In this document: positions 36,201 through 48,175 of the stretch, piece after piece
How positions within the stretch are numbered: position 1 is the stretch's first letter
Layout: each line of letters opens with the position of its first letter
Source of the DNA: Ustulina deusta
Lineage: Eukaryota; Ascomycota; Sordariomycetes; Xylariales; Xylariaceae
Length of the DNA stretch: 64,000 bases
Direction of reading: 5' to 3'
Assembly (NCBI GenBank): GCA_023159155.1
Contig: JAJNNX010000001.1
Location: forward strand, 682,001-746,000
Notes under the pieces: model-generated
What the model was told of the DNA's origin: nothing
Database searches by the model: none
The model's input: only the letters and a program-made list of their open reading frames with translations
Program-made: the position numbers and the translations under genes

Positions 36201-39200
36201 CTATCCATGATACCCTTGATGAGAGGGCTAGGCTTTTTGGGCAGCATCTTCATAGCTATGAGAGCACATGCAGCAGCAGCCTTGATACGGGTATCACGTA
36301 CGCCTTTGGCTACCTTTGCTTCATCAACAGCTAACACAGCATCTTGCCTGGCCTCGTTTAGTTGCTGGAGGGCGATCAGGCGTTGCGCGGGTGCCATGGC
36401 CTTTTTAAGCCGCTCGTAGTCATCCGTAACACATTTCTCGGCATTGACAAGAGAGAAAGCGCCAGGTCCAGCCTCAGCCTCGCCTTGTACTACCACTGCT
36501 AGGGCAGGTAACTTCTGCTGGGATACTTTGCCATGATCTCGGAAGATGTTTAGGAGTTGTTGGCATTGTGATCGGACCCGTTGTACATAGCTGACCAAGT
36601 CACGGTACTGCGATGGACGATCATTATCGATGATTTTGAGCAACTCCTTTGCATACCTCGAGTTTTCTGTTTGTAATGAAGAACAACCCTGTGCGTATTC
36701 ATCAATGACTACGCATGCATTAAGTTGCGTTGATGCATACGAAGAGCTGAGCCCTGGGATAAGGAGGGCATCATAAGCTTCCAGATAATGGGATGGCACC
36801 AGAGACATGATTAGACCCATAGCACCAGCGGCGGAGACACGGGAACGGACAAGCGTCTCCATGCCAACAAGGTCAACGTCCCCTTGCATCATATGGCCGT
36901 CAAGATCGTGCGAGTGTGTTGTAGCTGGCGCATCCTCTAGTTTCGCCGACTTCCTCCGTCGTTTCGGCGCCCTTTCGCCAGCTTCGGCGTCGGAAGGTTT
37001 TCGAGTGGCAACAGGGATAACCCCAGGTACAGTGTAAGTACCTCCCGACGGCTTCTGGAACAGGGCGCCATTCATAGGGATTGGCTGACGAGACACTCCA
37101 ATCGGATGGAGCGTAAGTTGCATGAGGGCATCAATATGGGAGGCGAATTCGCTAGCGAGCTGATCTGAATTCCTTGCCAAGCACTTGACTAAGGCTGCCC
37201 ATAATTGCATTGACATCTTGAGTGTCTCCGAGTCGCGCTCTACAAGGATATTTTGAAAAACCAATCGAAGAATCTTGCCGTCAAGCCACCCTTGAGAGTC
37301 CTCTCCGAGATCCACAAATGTCATCAAAGCTTTGAGGACGGCGAGACGAACAGAAGTGATTGTGTGTCGTAAGAAGGGGTAAAGTCGGGGGACGAGAAGT
37401 GTGAATGAGCTCTCCTCGTCATGCTCTGCCAAGCCTTTCATGGCCACCAAGACTTCCGGAAACCCGCAAAGGGTCGCCAAGAGATCCATGATCTTGCCTG
37501 TGCTGGCACTTAAGTCGTCGCCCAAACTAGAGAGACTTTCCCAGACGATACTGATGAGCTCATTCAAGGCGCCGGGTCGCAACTGAACAAACTCTTGCGC
37601 CATGGGTATTAAAGTGGCTGCGCTCACGGAACGGACATCGTCGTCATTATCGCCGAGACCCTTCATCACGGCTTGGACTACACCATCGATCATGTGACTA
37701 TGCTGAAGGAGCAAGTCCTTCCTCACGGCTACGACATATCGTAGCCCGACCATACCGCCATGGCAAACAGCCCAAACAGGCCGTTCAACACCAACATCTT
37801 GTTGCATGACCATCCGAAGTAGGATTTGGTAGATATTATATACGGATTCCGGTGGGAGGTGCTTCAAGAAGGAACCTAGAGACTGGCCAACGGTTTCTCG
37901 GATGGGTGCAACACTGGTATCAGACGCATAGTCTGTAAATCGGTCAAGCATGAGTACACAACATAGCCTGCAGGCCATGTCATCTAGCCATTTTCTGTTG
38001 AGGGCATTATTTTCTGCCCTCGATTTACCTCTCAAACGTCCAGCGCCTGGCCCATGAACTCGAAGAATCTCTCGTAATCCGAGCGCTGCACCATGACGAA
38101 TCTCCCATTGTGGATCGAAAATGTCGAGCTTCAAAAATTCGCATAGGCGTTCGTACGGCCATTCGGAGCCTTGCAGTTCCTCCTCTGTCTCGATTTCAGA
38201 TTTGATCATAACAGTAGGCCCCTTGAACTCGGATACAACTTTAGTATCTTCATTGACATCGGTAGGCCTATCGAGGCTAAAATAGTCGTTTTTCGCACTT
38301 TTCTTAGCATTGCTGTCTATCGTCTCGTCGAATCCCTCAGAGCCAGCCGTAAAAGACCGCCGAATCGAAAGATCCCCAAAGCCACCCTTTCCTTGCGCTG
38401 CTTTCTGTGCTTCCTTTTTCCGTTTTCGCTTCAGTGCATTTTTTTGTCTAGCGCTTAGTCCAGATTCTTCAGCAGGCTGGCTAGGACCGGAGCTGGCGAA
38501 GCTCTCTTGGCGGGCAAGACCATTGTGGGGAGCTGCCTCTAGTGGAGTGGAAGGACTCGAGGACTTTTCAATAGGGATAGGGACTTCATCATCCTCGAAG
38601 GGTCTGCCGAGTAAGCCCAGACGGCCATCCAGAGTCTTCTTCAGATGTGTCAATCGTGCTTGTGGATCCAAAGTCGCAAGACCATAGTCGACATGAGCGC
38701 CAGTGCGCAACAGTTCCCGGCCGTATTTCAGTATCATCGCCACGTCCAGTAATTCAGGCCTGAAGTATTCATCAACCGACAGTGAAGGCTCGACATCCTT
38801 TTCTTTCTTAACGAGGCCATCCTCTGCCTTGAGTTCTTCTTTCGGCGCCGCTGCAGGATCTTCATCTTCATTGGGGTCGTAGAAAGAAGCATTCTCAATA
38901 ATACTGCCGAGTGCCTTAGCGGCTGTAGATCGAGTGTCCCAATCTTTATGTCGAAGATACGGCACTACTCGTGAGAGCAGGTTAAACAGTTCCTCGGGAT
39001 GTTGTTTTTGCCAATCCGCAAGCTGATTAACGGCAGTGTTCTTAATTAACTTAGTGCTGCCCGTCTCCAGGATCCTTAGAGTGTTGTCAGTCTCAATGTT
39101 CTAGGCAGGGCGCCTAGGATCTGCGAAAATCGGCATATAGACATAAAAGAAATTTTTAAAAAGAAAAGAGGAAGGGAGAAAGGGATGAATTGGATTGGCC

Positions 39201-39308
39201 AATTGGATATACTTACGTTACAAGACGGTCAAGCCTGCGGAACACGAGACATGTTAGCGTATACGAATCCCTGTTCAGAACCAGTGGTGTTACTCACCTA
39301 GATGCCAT
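33289..39308 (-). CDS. MOT1: MOT1/BTAF1: TBP-associated Swi2/Snf2 ATPase
   Basis: Five exons on the minus strand: 39308-39298, 39234-39217, 39074-33732, 33682-33622 and 33534-33289, giving 1892 residues (yeast Mot1 is 1867). The first two exons are 11 and 18 nt; together they restore the N-terminus MASRLDRLVTILETGSTKLI. HEAT-repeat sequence fills roughly residues 1-1250, starting NTAVNQLADWQKQHPEELFN and PYLRHKDWDTRSTAAKALGS. The Snf2 ATPase follows: motif I DDMGLGKTLQ near residue 1330, the DEGH box in VVLDEGHLIKNPKAK, HRLILTGTPIQN, and motif VI in MDRAHRIGQKK. The C-terminus ends with a conserved LQAFKIDVAS region and an MDTDQILDLFNF tail. Mot1 uses ATP to strip TATA-binding protein from DNA, redistributing TBP between promoters in the nucleus. 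Splice junctions were chosen by frame closure and family fit. The next gene, SMC3, is divergent, 3.6 kb away. Confidence 0.96.
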
Positions 39309-40922
39309 CTTCGCTAGTCACTCCTGGGCTGGAAGGCCAATATCCGAGGGCAGTTCATTTCATGATACTACTGTATTTATCTTATTAGTTACTGGATGGT
39401 GCTTTCCTCAAACACAAGTAGATAAAACTCCGTGCGTTTGGGCTGAAGTTGAATGAGGTGATTAGAACGGCTTCTCTGATTTCCATGTGATCACACACAA
39501 GGCTGTCCTACTCCGTCCACGGGAAAGTATCTGTGAAGCATGGACGGGACGAGCCGAGGAATCTAGGAGCAGAAGTGCAAAGGGCAAAGTGCAAAGTGCT
39601 ACGTGTCTTCCTCCTCAGGAAATGGCCATTACATCTAGGTAATAGGGCAGATTCGGGTAGCAGGCATAGTAATTCAAAGAAGCTTCAAGCAACTACATAT
39701 GTAGCGCGTTCAAAAAGCATCTGATAGACGTCGCATAATCCCCACCTCCATCGCATACCAAGGCTCTGGACATCGATGCACCTCGACATAGCAGTGTGGT
39801 AAATGCAGTTTGCCGCAATGAACGAGCGCACCGCAGAGAGCGGCAGCTTTAGCCCAGAGACGGTTGTTCCTAAGAGGGAGGAAGCAAGTTTGGGTAAATG
39901 ACAGTTAGGTAGGGGAGGTCGCATGTAAGTGTTGGATGAAAAGATGGGGTGGTGGGAGAAGAGGGAAAGAAAGTTGGAGCAAGCGAAGATGGCACTTACG
40001 TTTCAAACTATCGTTCTTTGTTGTGAAGTCAACTCGGAATCATATAAGGCCAACCAATGGTTTGACTTGGCCTCACATATGCTCACTTACGATGGCACTT
40101 GAGATATTAGCGGCTTCTGTTGTGGTGCTGGTGATGTAACTCGAAGTGCCCATTGCCTAAAACGGATGTTGCCACTGGGCCCTATTCAGTCGGAAACCAA
40201 AGTAGGCAGGCAGGATGGATTTATTATTACCTATAATTATAAGGGCCGCTTGTACAGTACACACAGTACCCAGCAGTCGGTATTGTTGTTCTGTGCAGGC
40301 TACTGTAAGTATGGTGCAGTGTACGGTATCCGGTTGTATACAGTCGGTGTATGGCTGTGGGTTGCACCCAAGGTGGTACGTGCGCACAGGAGCGTGGTCA
40401 CAGAGCTGTGGTATTGGGGCCGGAGGGGTGGTGCGGTTCGGCAGTGGAAACGAAATGCAGCTCGAGGTATGACTTTTTGGAGTCGGCGCGCCAGTCCCTC
40501 TTGTATTTGGACTGATACTTTTATAGGTAGATGCAAGGATGGCTGATGGGGGCCGTAGTCAGGGGTGGGGCCTGCATTTTCTGCGTGTCTCGCTGGTCCG
40601 AGCTCCTGCGCCTTGCCTGATTATGCCTGTCATGTTCCCACATCAACTGCCATGATCGAATGGCGACATGTCTCTTCGTTCATCGTCTCCCTCCCTCTGC
40701 GCTCCCCCAAGCCGGAAGCCCGAGCACCCTGGCTTGCCGAGAGCACCCTTTGGCGAAAGTTGTTTGAGTCAGGCCAGATTGGGTCTCCGTTTTAAAAAAA
40801 GAAAAGGCTTCTTCTTAGGACCTTACAAACTCTTTTTTGCCTGTTTTCTCTGCCAAAGTTAGGGATTAATTCGCTGTTGTAGTGGCAAAGAGCTTTTATG
40901 TCTACATCTAGGTATGTATGTA

Positions 40923-40938
40923 ACCTACCTAGGTAGGT
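40923..40938. repeat. 16-bp perfect palindrome ACCTACCTAGGTAGGT
   Basis: A perfect inverted repeat inside a run of ACCTA/TAGGT words in the MOT1-SMC3 spacer. It shares its halves with the other intergenic palindromes of the window. Confidence 0.65.
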
Positions 40939-42615
40939 ACTTGGCTAATGTTTGTGTAGGTACCTCAGGTACATGGATAGATGGAGTTGCCCAGTGTAGG
41001 TATAGGTACATGTACTTATGTGTATAGATGATTCTACCTACTACTGTCTGGTAGAAGTGAGAACAGACTGCTGAGATATACCTCCCACATCTGTAGGTAG
41101 GTTGTACCTACCCCTACCTTCTTGTCTCGGTCCAGGGCCAAGCTGCTCAGCAAGTACCTTAATGTCTAACCTTCTTCTGCCACCCATCTTGACATGGGAT
41201 GAAGTGGTGGGTATTAACTCACGGTCTCTTCGACAGCCTGCTTCTCCACCGCCCGGGCTAAAGCAGTGAGTGATCGCGAGCTTCATCCCGATAATTGCAA
41301 CCAATGCTTTGTAGGCGCCCGGTATCCCCTTTGATGTAACTAACTACCTGTGGTACAGTCCTTGTACAACAACAAACACCCTACGTACCCCCCGGAGGAC
41401 GCTTGTTTAAGGAATGGCGATGCACCAACACCTGGACCCGGTGCAGTAATATACCTAGTGGCTCCACTGAGAGCTGCGCACGACTAGTGTAGTGTAGTAC
41501 CAGGCAGGCTCTAACCCGGGGAAAAGAATGTGGCTTGGCATGAGGGTTTTCGATGATGTGTCTTTTCCTATTTCACGCAAGATCCGTGAATCCTTGAAAA
41601 CATCAAAATTACCACAAACCCTTAGAGATTCTGGATACCCATGTTCACCCACATGACGCATTGGATTCCGCAGTATCGACCAGTCCGTATTTTGCTAATG
41701 ATATGCGCGCATGCATGGGTTGCTGGGACAGCGGGCTAAAAGCAGTGCCTGAAGCCTTGCAGATTCCGTCAGCTAGTCCAGATAGTCGCCTGGGCAGCCG
41801 GGTGCACGTGCATTAGAGAGATAGGTACAGCGTGATCGACATGGGTTCCAATTTCCAGATCCAGATCAGAAATTAATAACGGACAGCCGCAAGCCTCAGC
41901 CAGTCCTGTCTCCATCATGTACGTGTGTAATGATGCTCATTCTTCCACGTAAATTGAAATGTAAACTTGATGGTGTGGGCAAAGGCTTAGAAACTCTGCA
42001 CGACGTCGTATTGCAATCAAGTAGCCACACGTTCCCTATGCTCCAACGATACATGTGCGTCGCTATCTCGAGAGAAGGTCATTACACGGCAAGATAGGCA
42101 GAAGGTATGTTGTAGGCGGAGATATTCTATAGTCCGTTTGCGATCTGTTGTAGCGACAGGCGCCTAAAGAGTCTCCATTCTCTCCCATTGATTGACATCT
42201 CTGGTTTGCGCTTACATCCTACACGGCAAAGTACCTGCAATACTATTATTATACAGGTACCGTGATGCGTACATCGTCGTGTAAGCCGCTGCAGCTTACC
42301 TAGGTAGCTGCATGGTAGGCAGACATTTGCCGCATCCGGTTCTCTACGAGGTCGGTAGGTACTAATAGGAGAGAATCTGAATAAAACTATATCGCGTATA
42401 TCCGAGTACTTATGCATGGCAGGATATTTCAACACAATGCTAGGACAGAGACTACCTAGTAGATACTATAAGGTGAAGAAACAATAAGGCCACGGTAGAT
42501 AGATACCTATATGTACATATAGTCTAGGTAGGACGGAACACAGCCACAGCTCAATAGAAGACCAGGCAACCTAAATATAAGCCACAGCCTAATACTACTT
42601 TTACCAACTAGGTAG

Positions 42616-42633
42616 TACCTAGGTACCTAGGTA
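42616..42633. repeat. 18-bp perfect palindrome TACCTAGGTACCTAGGTA
   Basis: Two ACCTAGGT dyads fused into one perfect 18-bp palindrome, about 260 bp upstream of the SMC3 start codon. It could be a dyad protein-binding site or a member of a dispersed short repeat. Confidence 0.65.
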
Positions 42634-42893
42634 TTCTCCAACTCCACCGACATGATTCCAGCGTAGCTCCACCCTAAATCGAGTGCGTGAATCCCTCCCC
42701 CACACTGCCATCAGCTGTTCGCGCTTCGAAACGCGTCCGTAATTCCTGACGTGACAAGCCAGCATCTGTCCGATCCGTGCCTCAACTCCCGTCGCACGGC
42801 ACTTCCCATCCAAGATTTGCAACTTCATGCATAGCGCGACAACTCTTTGAGCACACAGAACGCGCTGCCCGTCCGGCAGCACTTGTCGCGACC

Positions 42894-45800
42894 ATGTATA
42901 TCAAGCAGATCATCATCCAGGGCTTCAAAAGGTGGGTGCGCGCGCGGGCGACGACGACACCCGCTCCAACGAGCCACGCTTCTTCATCGCGCATGTTTTG
43001 CTGACCGAAGTCCAGCTACAAGGACCAGACGGTCATGGAGCCCTTCTCGCCGAAGACGAATGTCATCGTCGGTCGCAATGGTTCGGGCAAGAGCAATTTT
43101 TTCGCTGCGATTCGGTTCGTCCTCAGCGACGCCTACACCCAGATGAGTCGCGAGGAGCGTCAGGCACTGCTACACGAAGGCTCCGGCTCTGCAGTCATGT
43201 CCGCCTATGTCGAGATCGTATTTGACAACAGTGACGACCGCTTTCACACCGGCAACAAGGAAGTTATTTTGCGCCGCACAATTGGGCTGAAGAAGGACGA
43301 ATATTCGCTAGACAAGAAGGTCGTCACCAAAGTCGATGTCACGAATCTGTTGGAAACCGCCGGCTTCTCCAAATCCAACCCATACTATATCGTGCCCCAA
43401 GGCCGCGTCACCGCCCTCACCAATATGAAGGAGTCTGACCGGCTGAATCTACTCAAGGAAGTCGCCGGCACACAAGTCTACGAATCTCGTCGAACCGAAT
43501 CACTCAAGATTATGACAGATACCAACAACAAGAGGGAGAAAATCGACGAGTTGTTGGACTACATCAAGGAGCGCTTGAGTGAGCTAGAGGAGGAGAAGGA
43601 GGAGCTTCGAGGCTATCAAGATAAAGACCGAGAACGCCGCTGCTTAGAATACGCATACCATCGCAAGGATCAAATTGCAGTCGAAGAGGCCCTGGAGGAG
43701 CTTGAAGAGTCACGCCAAGGTGGTCTTGAAGATACAGATGAGAATCGTGATGCTTACAACGCAGGGGAGAAGGTCATTGCCTCGCTAGATGCCGAGATCC
43801 ACAAATTACAAAAGCAGATGGAGCTCCTTCGTATCGACCGCCGACAACTGGAAGAAGATCGACGGGAGAACGCCAAGGCGAGGGCAAAGGCCGAGCTGGC
43901 AGTCAAGAGCCTGTCAGACAGCATGTCGGCTCAGCAACAGGCAAAGGAGGAGCACGAAGCTGAACTAAACCGTGTCAAGGCAGCCATCTCATCCAAAGAG
44001 GCCGAGCTCAAGAAGTTGATGCCAGAATTGGAAAGGAGAAAGCGAAAGGAGGCAGAAGTAAGACAGGCTCTCGACACTGCAGAAGCCGGAACGCAGCGAC
44101 TCTTCACGAAGCAGACGAGAGGCACGCAATTTCGGAGCAAATCAGAACGAGACAATTGGCTCAAGAAGGAAATAGATGACCTAAACATGACCTTGGGCAC
44201 GCAAAAGGCAACACGTCTCGATGCTGAAGAACAAGTCAACAATATTCAAACATCCATCCAGGAGCTGGAGGAAGAAATAGAGGCCCTGCGGCAGAAGAAT
44301 GGGGCATTCGGTAGCGACCGAGCTACTCTCGCTGAAGGGTACAATAAGGCCAAGGATGTTGTTCATAAGCTCCAAGATGAGATAAAACAACTTCGTAAGA
44401 AAGACGATACGTTAGACAAGGAACTGCTGGACGCACAGGAAGAAAAAGTCAAGGCTGAGAATGTCCTCAGAAAGAGTATGGACTCCAACACTTGGTTAGG
44501 TTTGGAATCGATCCGCCGACTCAAGCAAAAGCACGATATCCCTGGTGCTTACGGTACGCTGGCTGAGCTGTTGAGCGTCGATGAAGCATACCGCCTGTCT
44601 GTAGAACAGGTTGCAGGTGCTAGCTTGTTCCACTATGTCGTGGATAATGACGAAACTGCCACATTCTTAGTCAAGGCTTTGCAAAAGCAATCTGGAGGCA
44701 GGATCACATTCATGCCACTCTCGAGATTAGGGCCGAAAGCAGCAAAGCTCCCAAATGCGCAAGATGCTATACCTCTGCTCAACAAAATCAAATACAACCC
44801 AGAATACGAAAAGGCATTCCGTCAAGTTTTCGGCACTACCATTGTTTGCCGTGATCTAACCATTGGTAGTCAGTATGCAAAAAGTCATGGGGTCAACGTT
44901 GTAACGCTCGACGGTGATACCACCAACAAGCGTGGTGCCATGACTGGTGGATACATAGACCCCCGAAGTTCACGACTAGATGCTCTGCACTCCCTGCAAG
45001 AGTCGAGAGAGAAGTATGATGGGCTACGAGAGGAGGCATCGGTGCTTCAGAGAGAATTGGAAAAGAAAGACCAAGAAGTCAGTCTTGCACAGGGTGAAGA
45101 GCGCAAAGCAGAACAACAACTTCGACGGATGGATAATAGTCATGGGCCCCTTCGCGCCGAATTAAATACAAAAAACAGCCAAGTTGCCTTAGCAAGAGAC
45201 CGACTCGAGGCGGCTATTGGACGGCGAGATCTTGTTGACAAGAATATGAAGGAATTTGGCGATGTTTTGAATGCTCATGAAGCGGAATTAGCGTCAGATT
45301 TTAAGAAAGCTCTCACAGCCGCCGAGGAGCGGCAATTGGAGGAGTTCGGCTCTCAAGCGCAAGAGCTCCAGAAGGAATGGAATGAGGTCAGTGCCAATCG
45401 ACGAGAGCTCGAGAACCGCAAGAATAAGCTTCAGCTTGATCTGCGCACCAACCTTCAGCTGAAGCTCGATCAACTCACCAGCCAAGCCATTGAAGGCGCT
45501 TCTAGTGGAAGTGATGATTTAAGGGACGCAAAACGGGAGCTCAAGAAGGCGCAGAATGCAACAGCTCTCGTAGAAAGCCAGCTTCAAGAGAATGACACAC
45601 AACTCGATTCTACAGAGTCCAAAATCACGAATCTAGAAAAGCAAAGGGGCCAAAAAGAGGAGGAGCTGCAAGAGATTGCAAGAGAAATTGCCAAGCAACA
45701 AAAGAAAATAGACCGTAATATTCAGAAGAAAGCACTATTAACGGCTCGAGCTGCTGAGTGCGCGAAGAACATTCGTGATCTTGGAATCGTGCCTGACGAC

Positions 45801-46686
45801 GCCTTCAAGTACGAACGCCTAGATGCAAAGACGGTAAGTTGCACCCTTCACACCCTCTCAGCAACGAGTCACATGGCTTACTGACGCACAAAATAGATCA
45901 GTAACCGCCTCAAAAAGGTCGCTGATGCGCTCAAGAAATACAAGCATGTTAACAAGAAGGCTTTGGAGCAATACAATAGCTTCACCGTACAGCAGGAACA
46001 ACTCATGAAGCGGCGTGAAGAACTTGATCAGTCACAGCAGTCTATTGAAGAGCTTGTACAGCACCTAGATCAACGGAAAGATGAGGCTATCGAACGGACA
46101 TTCAAGCAAGTCTCGAGAGAGTTTGCGACAATATTTGAACGACTTGTGCCAGCTGGTCATGGGCGCCTGGTCATTCAAAGACGAACGGATAGGCGTATGG
46201 ATCCCGATGAATCGGATGAAGAACGCCGGAGCAGCGTGGAGAACTATACTGGTGTTGGTATCAGTGTCTCGTTCAACTCCAAGGTGGCTGATGAGCAACA
46301 ACGTATCCAACAGCTCTCCGGTGGCCAGAAGAGTGAGTGGCCATGAAGCAGTTCGTTTTGTATTTGCCCAGTTATGCTAACTATCACCAGGTCTTTGCGC
46401 TCTTTGCCTGATCTTTGCCCTACAGCAGACGGAATCCAGCCCAATGGTCATATTCGATGAAGTTGATGCCAACCTTGACGCCCAATACCGTACAGCAGTC
46501 GCCGGGCTTCTTCAATCCATCTCGGATACTGCAGGAACACAGTTCATCTGCACTACCTTCCGACCAGAAATTGTTCATGTGGCTGATAAGTGCTATGGTG
46601 TCTTGTTTAGGAACAAGAACAGCACCATCAATTGCGTTAGTACAGAGCAGGCCCTAGACTTCGTTGAAGGCCAGGCACCAAAATAG
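42894..46686 (+). CDS. SMC3: SMC3, cohesin ATPase subunit
   Basis: Four exons, 42894-42931, 43016-45833, 45897-46332 and 46391-46686, give 1195 residues, the usual Smc3 length. The head begins [19 protein letters not shown] with Walker [10 protein letters not shown] at residues 32-40. Lys105-Lys106 in [13 protein letters not shown] match the pair acetylated by Eco1/ESCO to lock cohesion. Coiled coils flank a hinge at about residues 505-670, with [19 protein letters not shown] and KRGAMTGGY. The C-terminal head has the ABC signature LSGGQKS, which is split by intron 3 (A|GT), and Walker [14 protein letters not shown]. With Smc1 and Scc1/Rad21 the protein forms the cohesin ring for sister-chromatid cohesion and loop formation in the nucleus. 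Exon 1 is 38 nt; intron 1 ends CCAG before CTACAAGGAC. Every conserved residue I can check is present. Confidence 0.97.
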
Positions 46687-47407
46687 AGAAGAAGACGTAC
46701 GACTTTTGTGTGTAGACCATGTTTATTTAGGGCGATGGAGTTGCAATTGTGGTGTTACCCCTTGTTGTATTATGTTATAAAGGCCTCGCTAAGCGATGGA
46801 GGCAGGCAAGCTTGGTTGCTTCACAACTGCACATAGCTTATGTTGTTACTGGTGCTTATGAGACCGCGTTACCAATTAGATGCCTAGTTTTCTGTCGTTG
46901 AAACTCCAGAGTTATGTTCAGACAAAGGTTTAACAAATGATTTTTGTTGCCCATTGTGATGTTTTAAAGGTGCGTGGCATTAACGCAACAATGGCCATAA
47001 AGACAACACAGGTTATTTGTATATTTTGGGCCATTCTCATAACACAGGCAAGTCTCAGAAGTGACTATAAATCAAGTCGCCTGGCAACCAGGTTCAGCAA
47101 AGCTACCTTTCCAAATTGTCCTAGAAACAAACCGTTTCCCAGGCATTATCAGAGAATATTACCTATTTAGATCACACCCTTGAAGATTAAAACCATCATT
47201 TCATCCCCTCTCCCCTCTCTCTCCCCTCTCACACTCAGTCATCAAGAACACACTGCATCACCCATAATTTCCCAAAAACATTTTATAGTACAACCCCCGA
47301 GCACACTCATTTCTTCCATTTCTCTTGTTCAGATTTCCACATCCACGTTCAAACAGGTGCTTGCATTCAACCAATAAGTTCTATCAGCAATCTACACGGT
47401 CTCAGAC
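46687..47407. other. Intergenic between SMC3 and GGCT-like gene
   Basis: This holds the SMC3 3' flank and then, at about 47190-47350, a pyrimidine-rich stretch (CCCCTCTCCCCTCTCTCTCC) that probably belongs to the promoter or 5' UTR of the next gene. No other gene is seen. Confidence 0.5.
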
Positions 47408-48175
47408 ATGGCTTGCAATACAGATACCCTCATAGCCGGTTCGCCTCCCACCACTGAACAAGACCAAGTCAACGCCATAATGGCTTCTCTACCACCCATA
47501 GAGCCACAGGACCCGACGTCCGCGCACGACGCAAAAGCCAATGCATACAACGCGGCCATCCTCGCCGTCCGAGGCCTACACACCACAGCCACAGGCTACG
47601 AGCTTTCTGTACTTGCCAACATAGCACTCTGTAACAACGAGATCGCCGCCACACCAACTCATACTTCTTTTCACCATACAGCCTCAGTTAGGGCAGGCGC
47701 TCCTGTTAGTTCCGACAGCGAGACTCCCGTGACCACCTTCGAGCCATTCTATTTCTTCTTCTACGGCTCGCTGCAGCTCCGCGGGGTGCTACAGGGTGTC
47801 TGCAACATCCCAGACAGCACGGAGAACGAGGGCAACGACGCCATCGTGCTGCGCGAGGGCGCGAGCATCCAAGGCTGGAAAATCAAGATGTGGGGGCCAT
47901 ACCCGGCTCTCGTCCCCGCAGCCCCCGACGAGGGAAAACGCGTTGACGGCATGGCGTGGCTGTGCGAGAAGCCCGAGCACGTCGCGAGACTGTGTCGCTA
48001 TGAGACGGGCGCGTACCGCATGGCGTATTGCGACGTCTCGGTCCCCGCCGCCGACGGACATGGGGTCGAGGTCCTCGCGAACGCGCGCACGTTCGTGTCT
48101 ACCATCGATGCTGATGAGCTGGACGAGGGCAAGTTTAGCCTCGCCAAATATCAGCGGCGAATGAAGAGGTTTTAG
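47408..48175 (+). CDS. Gamma-glutamylcyclotransferase-like (AIG2-like) protein
   Basis: A single exon of 255 residues. The first about 115 residues are a polar, Ala/Thr-rich N-terminal extension without a clear domain. The GGCT/AIG2-like fold begins at FYFFFYGSLQLRGVLQGVC; FxYGSL is the substrate-binding loop of the family. It continues with ASIQGWKIKMWGPYPALVP and the acidic strand VDGMAWLCEKPEHVARLCRYE, in which a Glu could act as the catalytic acid/base. It ends with the YRMAYCDV strand and a basic tail. Members remove gamma-glutamyl groups as 5-oxoproline (glutathione and gamma-glutamylamine turnover), while many fungal AIG2-like proteins are uncharacterised. The long N-terminal extension is unusual for bacterial or animal GGCT. 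Fold assignment is good; the exact substrate is unknown. Codon use turns strongly GC-rich in the domain half. Confidence 0.82.
   Translation: MACNTDTLIAGSPPTTEQDQVNAIMASLPPIEPQDPTSAHDAKANAYNAAILAVRGLHTTATGYELSVLANIALCNNEIAATPTHTSFHHTASVRAGAPVSSDSETPVTTFEPFYFFFYGSLQLRGVLQGVCNIPDSTENEGNDAIVLREGASIQGWKIKMWGPYPALVPAAPDEGKRVDGMAWLCEKPEHVARLCRYETGAYRMAYCDVSVPAADGHGVEVLANARTFVSTIDADELDEGKFSLAKYQRRMKRF

Larger units (their letters stand above)
39309..42893. other. Divergent spacer (3.6 kb) between MOT1 and SMC3
   Basis: The region shared by the upstream sides of MOT1 and SMC3. No supported gene; open frames near 40166-40546 and 42127-42435 overlap on both strands without motifs. It contains dense TAGGTA/ACCTA words at 40905-41110 and 42455-42635, including palindromes at 40923-40938 and 42616-42633. 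Confidence 0.5.
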
